DNA from: Pseudofrankia coriaricola
GTDB taxonomy: Bacteria; Actinomycetota; Actinomycetes; Frankiales; Frankiaceae
Assembly: GCF_001854805.1 (NCBI RefSeq)
Contig: NZ_MBLO01000276.1
Location: forward strand, 35,779 to 99,778
Direction: 5' to 3'
Length of the DNA stretch: 64,000 nt
In this document: positions 9,601 through 20,752 of the stretch, in pieces
Layout of the letters: every line of letters begins with the position of its first letter
Position numbering within the stretch: position 1 is the first letter of the stretch
The notes under the pieces: generated by a model
Told to the model about the DNA's origin: nothing
Databases searched by the model: none
What the model saw: only the letters and a program-made list of their open reading frames with translations
Position numbers and translations under genes: made by a program

Positions 9601-10953
9601 TCAGGCCTGCGCGACGGTGACAGCGCAGAGTAGCCGGTCGTAGACCTGGACGTACTCGCGAGCGGAATGTCGCCACGAGAGCTCGTTTTCGATGCGCTTC
9701 TGCCCGGTCAGGCCCAGCTCCTCGCGCTTCCCTGGATCGTCGATGAGCTCACCCAGCGCGTCCGCGAACGACTTCGGGTCGTCAGTGGCCGCATATATGG
9801 CGGCCCCGGCGGCGCTGACCCGCGTCTCGGTGAGGTCATAGGCGACGACTGGCAGGCCGAACGCCATGTACTCGAGCGTCTTGTTCATGGTGGAGACCTC
9901 GTTCAGCGGGCTGCGCGGGTCCGGGGAGAGGCCGACGTCCGCCGACGACAGATAATCCTTGATCATCTGATCATCGGCTCGACCGGTGAACTCGACCCAG
10001 TCGTCCAGGTCCAGCCGGCTCACCTGCTCCTTCAGGAGAGCCAGGCAGTCACCGAAGCCCATGAGCACGAAGTGGCAGTCGGCGCGACCCAGCACGTGAA
10101 CGTAGTAGTCGATCGCCTCCACCAGCCCGTCGACACCGTCCTGCGGACCCATGACACCCAGGTAGGCGGCCATGTGCGCACGCCCACGGCGAAGCTCCGG
10201 GCGGGGAGGCACGGGATGCAGCTTGGCCGGGTCGGGGCCGCTGCGGACGATCGTGACATCCTCGGGGTCACGCTGCCCGCGGGTCAGCGCGATCTGCCGG
10301 TAGGACTCGTTCGTAACCACCACGTGGTCAGCGAACCGCTGGTTGCCGCGCTCCAGCAACAACAGCAGTCGGTGCAGCAGGTCACCATCCCGTTGGAAAC
10401 GGGACCGGTAGACCTCGGGGCACAGGTCGTGGTGGTCGAAGACAAACTTCTTACCGAACGGCTTGTAGAACAACGCGAGCGCCCAGTATGTGTCCGGCGG
10501 GTTACACGCCTGGATCACATCGAAGCCGGTTCGCCACGCGACCATGAACGACAGAAGAAATGTGCGCAGCCAACAGTAGCCAAACTCGAGGACGTAGCTC
10601 AGCACACCCGCCGTCTGGGGCGCTCCTCGATACGTCCAGATGTGGACCCCGTCGGCGACCTGATGCCTGCGCTCGCCAGGGCCCCGTGGACAGATGACCG
10701 AGACTACGTAGCCGGCCTTGACCAGCGACTGAGCCTCCTGCCAGACCCGCCGGTCAATACGAACCGGCAGGTTCTGGACCACGATGAGCACTCGTCGCCC
10801 GCGCCGCCGGCCACCGGCACCGAGGCTGGTCACGCCCGCGCGTTCCGCGTCGAGCGTCGAATCCAGCGTGCCGGCCGAATGGCCGTTCAGCGAGTAGGCG
10901 GTCGACGGCGCGTCGATGGATGACACGAGTCCGACCTCTTCTTGCCCCACCAT
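9601..10953 (-). CDS. Family 4 glycosyltransferase
   Basis: 450 aa from ATG 10953, which has a run of G's ending GGGGA as its ribosome site; the frame extends upstream but without conserved sequence. After about 50 variable residues the GT-B fold starts (RRVLIVVQNLP, RVWQEAQSLVKAGY). The C-terminal nucleotide-sugar motif is present as NEVSTMNKTLEYMAFGLPVV, with the two glutamates of the GT4 EXnE signature. Expected to be a retaining glycosyltransferase on the cytosolic membrane face. It is the first gene of the leftward glycan block and sits next to a gene-poor region. Confidence 0.9.
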   Translation of the reverse strand: MVGQEEVGLVSSIDAPSTAYSLNGHSAGTLDSTLDAERAGVTSLGAGGRRRGRRVLIVVQNLPVRIDRRVWQEAQSLVKAGYVVSVICPRGPGERRHQVADGVHIWTYRGAPQTAGVLSYVLEFGYCWLRTFLLSFMVAWRTGFDVIQACNPPDTYWALALFYKPFGKKFVFDHHDLCPEVYRSRFQRDGDLLHRLLLLLERGNQRFADHVVVTNESYRQIALTRGQRDPEDVTIVRSGPDPAKLHPVPPRPELRRGRAHMAAYLGVMGPQDGVDGLVEAIDYYVHVLGRADCHFVLMGFGDCLALLKEQVSRLDLDDWVEFTGRADDQMIKDYLSSADVGLSPDPRSPLNEVSTMNKTLEYMAFGLPVVAYDLTETRVSAAGAAIYAATDDPKSFADALGELIDDPGKREELGLTGQKRIENELSWRHSAREYVQVYDRLLCAVTVAQA

Positions 10954-12284
10954 TCCCCCCCCAGGTGGTATGGGAGTCGCCCGCCGGCTGTCCAGCCGAC
11001 GTTCACCCTTCACAAACAGGCGCGACTCCCGGGCGAAACAAATTTGTGACCCCTGCGGCGCACAGTGTCGACGACGGACCGAGGCAATACGCAACCACTC
11101 CGACGCCGGACCCGCTTGATCCCCGCTGGGAATGCTACCGCAACCGTCCGGGGCGGCAAGTGGCTTCCCTAATTCCCGCAGCGAGTGAACTGCAAAGTAA
11201 CCGCGGCGTAACCGTCAGGCCCGCCCCAGGCCCGACGGCCGAGCCTCCTCGTCGTGCCACGCCTCGACCACCGGTGATCCCCACGGACAGGGTCCGACCT
11301 GCGCACTGTCTCTCGGCGACGCTTCGGAGCCGCCCCGACAGCCATGGATCCAAACGACGAGCCAACGCCAGGCGTGACGGTGGCAACGAGCCCGGACGCA
11401 CAGTGCGTCGACGCTGGCGATAATTGGAAGATAACCGGATATAGGGGACCACATATCACCAGGGATGCATCGGGTGACCTCCGCCACAATGCCCAGTAGT
11501 CATGTCGTCCAGCCACACGACAGCCGGGTGCGCCGGATGTTCGGCGACCCCTTGGACGCCGCGGTTGCCGCCCACCGGCGGTCGCGAACGATCTCGTCCT
11601 ATCGGCGTAGTCCGGTATGGCGTATTGCCGCCCAGTCGGCCGCGGCTGGTTCGGCAACCACGGACGCCAGCCGTCCCGATCTACCACCGGCGCACACGCC
11701 AGGTGACGACCACACCTGGAGAGCTCGCGACGACCGCACCTTTCACGTGTCCGTAGGGCCCGGCTACCAGACACCCCGCCACCATTGACCATGGATTGAT
11801 CTACTCAACAACCGTTGGGATGACATAGCTATTCGCCCCCACGGCGCCACTGCTCGGTCGCGCAGGCGGGCTCGCGGTGGCACTGCGCAAGCAGCCGAAC
11901 CCTGGCGGCGCGGAAGCGCGACGACCATTCAAGCAGGGGCCTTCGGCCACGCGGAATGGGTCTTGTGGCCCGCCGCCGCGAAACGATCCCGGTCGCCGTC
12001 GAAGACTGGTTTGCCCGTCCCGGCGAGGGCCGGGCTGTATCCCGGGGCGCGACGTCCGGATAGTCGCCCTGAGCGACGCCAGGAGATCCCGCCGAAGATC
12101 GTGATCGTAAGAACGAAGATCGTGACCGTAAGGGCCGGGATCAGTGTCCATATATCTACCGGGCGTCGTGGGAGCCGACCGGCGCGAGCGCTCTGTGGCC
12201 GCGGTTCCTGTGTCAGGCCGCGGTCCAGCGCGTCCAGGTGTCGCGGGCGCGGGCGGCATCGAGCACGGTGAGTCGACGGGCTGG

Positions 12285-12530
12285 TTACGGCGTCACGATC
12301 GTTCGGTGGGAGGTCGCTCTTGGCCAGGTCGCGGCGGCGTAACCGACGGCCGCCGCGGATGAGCCGGGCCGCGGGCCGCTCGACCCCGGCCCGGTACCGG
12401 CGGTAGGTCCACTGGAGGTCCGGATCGGTGACCGCTCGGGCATAGCGGAGCAGTGCGTCGTCTCGGCGGACGGTAGCGATCCGTCCGGCCCTTCAGGGCA
12501 AGGCCGCATGGGGAGGCCGGCAGAACCCGC
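12285..12530 (-). pseudogene. IS1182-like transposase C-terminal relic
   Basis: One minus-strand frame reads GRIATVRRDDALLRYAR, then DPDLQWTYRRYRAGVERPAA, then LAKSDLPPNDRDAV. This matches the C-terminal end of IS1182/IS5-group transposases, where a Cys-rich segment and a G-R-T/S-hydrophobic stretch precede DPxxQxxYRxxRPxVER. The upstream Cys-rich part is broken by an in-frame TGA, and no full-length catalytic domain is present. No start codon, no intact ends or target duplication seen. Family-level assignment only. Confidence 0.6.
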
Positions 12531-12678
12531 CTGACCGTGCCGCCCAGTCGCCCCAGTCTCCCGAGTCGGCCGATCGGAGGTCGCTGGGTTCGCGCAACTA
12601 CCGCGCCGATGCTGGGGCATTTCCTGCTAAGTCCTTGTGTCGCCCCGTCAGCTGGGTCGCCAGGCCACGTGCTCGATT

Positions 12679-12717
12679 GAACCGGGCAACATCCAACAAT
12701 GAACCGGGCAACATCCA
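12679..12717. repeat. Two copies of a 17-nt direct repeat
   Basis: GAACCGGGCAACATCCA occurs at 12679-12695 and again at 12701-12717, a 22-base period. It lies in the gene-poor region upstream of clpC; no function evident. Confidence 0.7.
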
Positions 12718-13248
12718 CCAGCGTCGACGCGTTTCCCTCGCGAAGCCGATCCATTTGCAGTCCGACCACGTAGAGTATTGGTTCGATCACCCAGGGCGAC
12801 TATGTGATGTGAATCCGACTGGCTGGCTCCACAGCGACATCCGGTGATCCGTAACGTACAGTAACGACTGAAGCGGAGAGGGGAGAGAGCCTCGCCTTGA
12901 CTCTCCCGTGCAGCACCTGCGCCGCCGCCCCCCAGCGTCACTCGGAGGACCGGCGGCCGAGACGGCGGTCCAAGACCCTGGCACACGCCGCCCTCCACCC
13001 AGGCCTGCGCGTTTCCGCTCTCGGCGGAACGCCGTGACGGAATCATGCCTGCTCCGCCACGGTTGTCGTAGACATCGAGGTAGACGTCTGAGCCCATCGG
13101 GGCGCGACAGCGATGTCGGCCCCGTCCGCGACGAGGTGGACGGGTTCTGACGGGTAGGTTTCTGTTCGATGCGTGAGGACATGCCTCGGCGGAGCTAGCA
13201 TGCGGATACCGGCTGTCGTGTGGTCGGTCGCAGCTCGAAGGAGCGCAC

Positions 13249-15753
<2,505 letters not shown>

Positions 15754-15962
15754 GGCGGTCGGCTCAGGGTCGCTAGCGCGACCATCGCCGCTCCGCCGCC
15801 GGCGCGGAGCGCCGGCCAACGTGGTTCCGGGCTGGCGTACTAAGCCGGGCCGACTCTGGAGCCGGGGCGGTGTGGTGGCTGGGTTGGCGCTGGCTGCCGG
15901 CTGGACTGGTGGCGAGCTGCCGTCTGCGTCGGCGGCGAGTAGGGGCGAGTAAGTAGGGGCGG

Positions 15963-15993
15963 GAGGGCGGTCACGGACTCCGTGACCGCCCTC
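15963..15993 (+). terminator. Perfect 15-bp stem-loop downstream of clpC
   Basis: GAGGGCGGTCACGGA (15963-15977) is followed, after one base, by its exact reverse complement (15979-15993). Drawn realistically it is a 13-bp stem with a 5-nt loop. There is no U-tract, as is usual for actinobacterial terminators. It lies 210 bases after the clpC stop and only 4 bases before the next ATG, so it also bears on the start of the following gene. Confidence 0.75.
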
Positions 15994-15997
15994 TGGC

Positions 15998-17662
15998 ATG
16001 TCAGGAGAAGAGCACCAGGTTGAGAACGGGGGGCGAACGGCCGTGACGCGGCGGGTGGCGGACGGCGGCGGGGTTCATCTGACGTTCGGGGTGGACCCGG
16101 CCACGTCGATGGTCGTGTCCTGGCTTACGGACGGACCGGTATCCCGGCCGATGGCACGGTTCGCGCCGGTCGACCCGGACGCGGCCGAGGCGGGCGAGGC
16201 GTATGCGACGACCAGGACCTACCGGGACGCCGCCCGCCGAAGGATCCACGTCCAGCACGCGACGCTGGTAGGGCTGCGGCCGGGCGTCCGCTACCGCTAC
16301 GAGATCTTCCCTCCGCTTGGCGGCGAGGAGCCGTCCACCGGCGAGTTCCGCACGGCTCCGCGCGCGGGCGGCACGAGCGGCACGACCGGCGCGCGCGAGG
16401 GCGCGAACGGGGCCAGCGTGGCCGGCGCGACCTTCACGTTCACCTGCTTCGGTGACCACGGCACGGACCAGGAGGACGACCCCTACGGCAGTCCGGCCTC
16501 CGGGGCGGTCGTCGCCGCGGTCGACATGCTGGCTCCGCTGTTCCACCTCGCCCTCGGTGACCTGTCGTACGCGAGCCTGCGGCGCGACCCGTCCCAGGTC
16601 TGGGCGGACTGGTTCCGGATGGTCGCCCCCTCGGCCAGCCGCCGGCCGTGGATGCCGGTCGCCGGGAACCACGAGAGCGAGCGTGAGCTCGGCCGGTTCG
16701 GGCTCGACCCGTACCAGGCCTACTTCCAGCTGCCGGACAACGGCGCCGGCGGCGACTTCCGCGAACTCTGGTACACCTTCGCCGTCGGCCGCGTCCGCTT
16801 CGTCGTGCTCTTCGGCGAGGACGCCTGCTACCAGGAGCATGGGCTGGTCTACCTGCGCGGGTTCAGCGAAGGCCGGCAGACGGCCTGGCTGGAGCGGACC
16901 CTGCGCGCGGCCCGCGCCGACCCCGAGATTGACTGGGTGATCGTCGCGATACACCAGGTGGCGGTGTCCACCGCCGCTTACCACAATGGCGGCGATCTTG
17001 GTCTGCGCGAGGAGTGGCTGCCGCTGTTCGACCGTTACGAGGTCGATCTGGTCCTCTGCGGCCATGAGCACCACTACGAGCGGACCCACCCGGTCCGCGG
17101 CGTCATACCAGGATCGCCGGTGCTGACGCCGCGCCCGGTCGTACCCGCGAACGCCACCGCCGCGTCCACCGGCGCGGCGGTGTCGCCCACGGCGCCCACG
17201 GTGCCAATGGCGGCGATGGCGGCGATGGCGGCGAGAACGGCGGCCTCACCCGGACTGGCGCTCGCCGACGAGGCCGTCGACACGACCACCGGAACCGTGC
17301 ACATCATCATCGGCACCGGCGGCTCGTCGTCGCCGAGCACGGGCGCGCTGTTCGACCCGCCGGCCGGCCGGGTGGTCGTCCGGCCGGAGCCGCCGGACCC
17401 GCCGGCCGCACCCGTCCGCCGCCGATTCGGGAAGAGCCCCGTCAGCCGCCGGCGCACCATCCACGTGACGGAGGGGGCGCCGTGGCTCGCCGCGCGCTCC
17501 ACCGACCACCCGTACGCCTTCGCCGCCCTCCACGTCGACCCTGGCCTCCCCGGTGGGACGACGACCATCCGGCTCACCGTCCACGACTCGCTCGCGCCGG
17601 ACGAGCCGCCGTTCGACGAGGTGCTCTTCACCCGCCCCCGCCGCGACGGCGCCCCGGCCTGA
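15998..17662 (+). CDS. Purple acid phosphatase-like metallophosphoesterase
   Basis: Up to 554 aa. An N-terminal fibronectin-III-like domain (HLTFGVDPATSMVVSWLTDG) is followed by a metallophosphatase domain with all signature blocks: FGDHGTDQ, LGDLSYA, AGNHESE, VAIHQ and CGHEHHYERT. This block order matches purple acid phosphatases with an Fe/Mn/Zn dinuclear centre. No signal peptide or Tat motif is visible, so unlike many relatives it appears cytosolic unless the start is wrong. ATG 15998 has no clear ribosome site and abuts the clpC hairpin; a GTG at 16042 is an alternative. A low-complexity Ala/Thr/Met insert (encoded at about 17140-17250) interrupts the C-terminal part. Ends facing cydB with a 33-base gap. 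Confidence 0.85.
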   Translation: MSGEEHQVENGGRTAVTRRVADGGGVHLTFGVDPATSMVVSWLTDGPVSRPMARFAPVDPDAAEAGEAYATTRTYRDAARRRIHVQHATLVGLRPGVRYRYEIFPPLGGEEPSTGEFRTAPRAGGTSGTTGAREGANGASVAGATFTFTCFGDHGTDQEDDPYGSPASGAVVAAVDMLAPLFHLALGDLSYASLRRDPSQVWADWFRMVAPSASRRPWMPVAGNHESERELGRFGLDPYQAYFQLPDNGAGGDFRELWYTFAVGRVRFVVLFGEDACYQEHGLVYLRGFSEGRQTAWLERTLRAARADPEIDWVIVAIHQVAVSTAAYHNGGDLGLREEWLPLFDRYEVDLVLCGHEHHYERTHPVRGVIPGSPVLTPRPVVPANATAASTGAAVSPTAPTVPMAAMAAMAARTAASPGLALADEAVDTTTGTVHIIIGTGGSSSPSTGALFDPPAGRVVVRPEPPDPPAAPVRRRFGKSPVSRRRTIHVTEGAPWLAARSTDHPYAFAALHVDPGLPGGTTTIRLTVHDSLAPDEPPFDEVLFTRPRRDGAPA

Positions 17663-17695
17663 CCGGGGCCCCGCCGGTTCCGCCCGCCCCGCCGG

Positions 17696-18712
17696 TTAGG
17701 CCGGCCCCGCCGGTTCGACCGGTTCGGCTGGTTCCGGGTGGGCGAACAGCCTGAACAGCGCGACCAGCGCCGGAAGGATCACGAGCATCCCTGCGGCGAT
17801 CGCGACAAGCAGGGCACGCAGGTTCGCCTCCGGCGCCGCGGCACCGTCGACCGTCGCCTGACCCACCACGATGTCCGGGTACTGTGCGACCGCCCAGCCC
17901 CACAGCACGGCGGCGGCCGCGAGCCCGGCGGCGAGCCGCGCCGCCGTGAACCGCCGCCGCCACACCAGCGCCAGCGCCCCGAGCCCGCCGACGGCTGATG
18001 CCGCTACGAGCGGTACCGACCGGGCGGCGAACCGGTCCGCGACGATCGGCGCGTCCGACCAGAGCAGCGGCAGCAGGGCGGCCGCGAGCGCGCCGGCCAC
18101 CACCGCCGAGGCCAGGGCGCGGCGCCGCAGGCCGGCGACGAGGTGGGTGGTCTCCGGCCGCGCCGCCGCGTCCCGGCACAGGTAAACCGCGGCGAGGAAG
18201 GCCGTGACCGCGACCGTGAACAGCCCACAGACCACGCCGAAGGCGCCCGTCAGCGGGGCGAACGGAGCGCCACCGTCGAGGTCGCCGGTGGCCAGTGCCG
18301 CGCCCGCGACACCGAGCGAGAACGGCGTGAGCACGGACGCGGCGGCGAACACCCTGCCCCACCAGTGGTCCGGGCCCGCCGCCCCGCCGCCGTAGGCGCG
18401 GTAGACGTAGGCGGCGCCGCGCAGCACGATCCCCAGGAGCGCACCCACCAGCGGAACCTCCAGCGTGGACCCGACCACGCCGAACGCGGCCGGGAACCCG
18501 CTGAACAGGGCGACGATCACGAAGATCAGCCAGACGTGGTTGGCCTCCCAGACCGGGCCGAGGGAGCCGGCGATGAGCGCCCGCTGATCCCTGGCGTCCC
18601 GGCCGTGGGCCAGCAGGTCCCAGAGGCCGCCGCCGAAGTCCGCGCCGGCGAGCAGGGCGTACGCGGTCAGGCCGACGACCATGACGACGACGAGCAGGTC
18701 CGCCGCGCTCAT
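17696..18712 (-). CDS. cydB: Cytochrome bd ubiquinol oxidase subunit II
   Basis: 338 aa from ATG 18712, which overlaps the cydA stop as ATGA. Nine or so hydrophobic segments; N terminus has the typical GADFGGGLWDLLA and the conserved GPVWEANHVWLIF. Pairs with CydA in the membrane to form the quinol oxidase that reduces oxygen at high affinity without pumping protons. The cydCD assembly genes are not in this window. TAA stop. Confidence 0.95.
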   Translation of the reverse strand: MSAADLLVVVMVVGLTAYALLAGADFGGGLWDLLAHGRDARDQRALIAGSLGPVWEANHVWLIFVIVALFSGFPAAFGVVGSTLEVPLVGALLGIVLRGAAYVYRAYGGGAAGPDHWWGRVFAAASVLTPFSLGVAGAALATGDLDGGAPFAPLTGAFGVVCGLFTVAVTAFLAAVYLCRDAAARPETTHLVAGLRRRALASAVVAGALAAALLPLLWSDAPIVADRFAARSVPLVAASAVGGLGALALVWRRRFTAARLAAGLAAAAVLWGWAVAQYPDIVVGQATVDGAAAPEANLRALLVAIAAGMLVILPALVALFRLFAHPEPAEPVEPAGPA

Positions 18713-20307
18713 CGTCCCGCCCCGTTGTTCCGCGCGGCCTGGCCGGCCTGGACAGCCGGGGCAGCCGGGGCAGCCGGGGCAGCCGGGACGACGGCGGCGA
18801 CGGCCGGCGCCTCGGCGGCGGGGTCCTCGTCGCCGGGGCGCTCGGAGTCCTCCGGGCAGTCGGGATCCGGACGATCGGGATCGGGTGGGTACGGCTCGGT
18901 CGGCGGCCCTTCGGTCGGGGTCCGCGGCTCGTAGCCGGGGCCCCCGGTGGCCATCCGGCGCAGGATGAGCACGAGCGCGGCCGCGAGGCCCAGGTACAGC
19001 GCGAGCGTGCCGCCGAAGATCCAGCCGATCCCGCCGGTGGTGGTGACCGCGTCGGCCACCCGCATCCGGCCCTGGACGATCCAGGGCTGCCTGCCGCCCT
19101 CGGTGACCTCCCAGCCGGCGAGCATCGCGAGCACCGACGCCGGCCCGCTCGCCACCGCCGCGAGCAGCCACGGTCGGCCGGTGGGGAGAAGGGGCCGCCG
19201 CCCGCGCCGTCGCCGGCGCAGCGCCACCCCACCGACCAGCGCCGACAGCGCGATCAGCGCTGTGCCGAGCCCGACCATGGTGTCGAACGCGAGATGCACG
19301 ATCGTGGCGTTCGGCCGCTCGTCCGCCGGTACCGCGTCCAGCCCGGTGACGACGTGGTCGGGATCGAACCCCTCCAGCAGCGACAGTCCGTCCGGAATGT
19401 CGATGCCGTAGCGGACCTCGCCGGTCTTCGGGTCGTACAGCCCGCCGATCGTGAGCGGCGCGTGGTCGCGGGTGTCGTGCAGGCCCTCCATCGCGGCCAG
19501 CTTGACCGGCTGGCGCGCGCCGACGACCCGGCCCGCCCAGTCGCCGACGACCAGCTGCAGCGGGGCGCAGACCAGCACGACGACGAGGCCCACCCGCAGG
19601 CCCCGGAGGTGGTAGGTGTCGCGGCGGCCGCGCAGCATTCCGACGGCGTAGATCCCCGCGACCACCCCGCCGGTGCACATCAGCGCGGCGAGCAGCATGT
19701 GCGCGACCTGCGGCGGCGCGGACGGGCTGCGCAGCGGCGCCAGCGGCTCGGCCGCGATGACCCTGCCGTCCGCCGTCTCCACCACCCCGTCCGGCACGTT
19801 CATCCAGGCGTTCGCGGTGATGATGAACAGCGTCGACAGCGTCCCGGCGATCGCGATCGGCCAGAGCGTCAGCCAGTGCGCCCGGGGCGAGAGGCGCTTC
19901 CAGCCGTAGAGGTACATCCCAAGGAAGATCGCCTCGGCGAAGAACGCGAAGCCCTCGAGGGTGAACGAGAGCCCGAGGGCGCCGCCGTAGCGGGCCATGA
20001 ACGCCGGCCAGAGCAGCCCGAACTCGAACGAGAGCACGGTGCCGGAGACGGCGCCGACGGCGAAGAGCACGGCGAACGCCCGCGACCACTTCTTCGTCAG
20101 GGCGAGCCACGTCTCGTCACCGGTCCGCAGCCACCTGCCCTCGGTGTACAGCAACAGCCACGGGATACCGACGCCGAAGACGGCGAAGCAGATGTGGAAC
20201 GCGAGGCTGAAGGCGGTCTGCCCGCGCGCGAGCGCGAGCGAGCCGGCAGCCTGGGACTCGGCGATCCGGGCGGCAGCCTCGGTGATCGCCGGTGAGCCGA
20301 GGACCAT
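18709..20307 (-). CDS. cydA: Cytochrome bd ubiquinol oxidase subunit I
   Basis: 532 aa. N-terminal helix with the heme-ligand histidine (TAFSLAFHICFAVFG), then LEGFAFFAEAIFLGMYLYGW, the quinol-loop segment around VKLAAMEGLHDT, and the diagnostic GRQPWIVQGRMR. The C-terminal tail (about 70 residues) is Pro/Ala/Glu-rich and not part of the family core. Start ATG at 20307. First gene of a cydAB operon with a 4-base overlap. A promoter embedded in two palindromes lies 145-180 bases upstream, so transcription is probably repressor-controlled. Confidence 0.96.
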   Translation of the reverse strand: MVLGSPAITEAAARIAESQAAGSLALARGQTAFSLAFHICFAVFGVGIPWLLLYTEGRWLRTGDETWLALTKKWSRAFAVLFAVGAVSGTVLSFEFGLLWPAFMARYGGALGLSFTLEGFAFFAEAIFLGMYLYGWKRLSPRAHWLTLWPIAIAGTLSTLFIITANAWMNVPDGVVETADGRVIAAEPLAPLRSPSAPPQVAHMLLAALMCTGGVVAGIYAVGMLRGRRDTYHLRGLRVGLVVVLVCAPLQLVVGDWAGRVVGARQPVKLAAMEGLHDTRDHAPLTIGGLYDPKTGEVRYGIDIPDGLSLLEGFDPDHVVTGLDAVPADERPNATIVHLAFDTMVGLGTALIALSALVGGVALRRRRRGRRPLLPTGRPWLLAAVASGPASVLAMLAGWEVTEGGRQPWIVQGRMRVADAVTTTGGIGWIFGGTLALYLGLAAALVLILRRMATGGPGYEPRTPTEGPPTEPYPPDPDRPDPDCPEDSERPGDEDPAAEAPAVAAVVPAAPAAPAAPAVQAGQAARNNGAGR

Positions 20308-20451
20308 CAGCGGTCCCTTCCGAGCCGGCGGTGCCCTGACGTCCGAGCCGCGGGCGGGGCCGGCGCCATGGCGGCCGTCTGCCCCGCCTGACCGGGACAG
20401 CGGGCCGTCCCGGTTGTGTCCTGGCCGGCGTCGATGGTGACCGACTCTAGG

Positions 20452-20487
20452 TTCTACGCAACGTAGAAACTTCTACAAGTCGTAGAA
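20452..20487 (-). promoter_or_regulatory. Tandem palindromic operator overlapping the cydAB promoter
   Basis: Two 17-bp inverted repeats: TTCTACGCAACGTAGAA (20452-20468, perfect arms) and TTCTACAAGTCGTAGAA (20471-20487, one arm mismatch), a 19-base period. Shared core TTCTAC-N5-GTAGAA. On the minus strand, TTGTAG and TAGAAC with a 16-base spacer fall inside the palindromes and could be the -35/-10 of cydA. The TAC/GTA half-site is reminiscent of BlaI/MecI/CopY-type repressors; it is not a Rex (TTGTGA-type) site. Regulator identity is inference. Confidence 0.7.
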
Positions 20488-20752
20488 TAATCGCGGGCGC
20501 GGCTCCCGCCACCGCCCGAGGCGGGGAACACGACGAGATGCCCCACACATCACGGACGCGCCCCGAGGACGGATCACGACAGACCGGCGGTGCCGAGATC
20601 GACGGCCGTCCGGAGCCGGCGGCCGCCATGCCCGCCGCGACGGCCGGTCCGGAGACGACGAGGCCCGGCCGGGGCGGACACCTGACGGTGTCGCCCCGGC
20701 CGGGCCTCGTGGGTGGAGCGGCGGCCTCGTGAGCTGGCGGGCCGCGCGGTGT

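Larger units (their letters stand above)
10954..13248. other. 2.3-kb gene-poor, eroded region
   Basis: No intact gene supported. The frames present on both strands have atypical amino acid composition (Arg/Pro/Ser-rich shadow type) and no recognisable domains. Base composition is less GC-biased than the flanks (for example AT-rich patches near 11410-11460 and 11790-11830). It contains a transposase relic (12285-12530), a short direct repeat (12679-12717), another near-repeat of AAGATCGTGAnCGTAAG at about 12097-12132, and at its right end the clpC promoter region. It reads like decayed mobile DNA between two functional blocks. Confidence 0.55.

Noticed and set aside
11169..11792. 207-codon minus-strand frame in the gene-poor region
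   Set aside because: No domain, biased composition, several competing frames of equal length; not supportable as a gene.
12900..13248. ClgR or CIRCE-type operator for clpC
   Set aside because: I searched for GTTCGC- and GCACTC-type inverted repeats upstream of clpC and found none with credible symmetry.
19294..20295. 333-codon open frame on the plus strand within cydA
   Set aside because: His/Arg/Asp-rich translation without domains, fully antisense to a clear cydA.
20538..20732. Possible 64-aa gene divergent from cydA that might encode the cyd regulator
   Set aside because: Too short, Pro/Gly/Arg-rich and without a DNA-binding motif; no repressor is encoded there.
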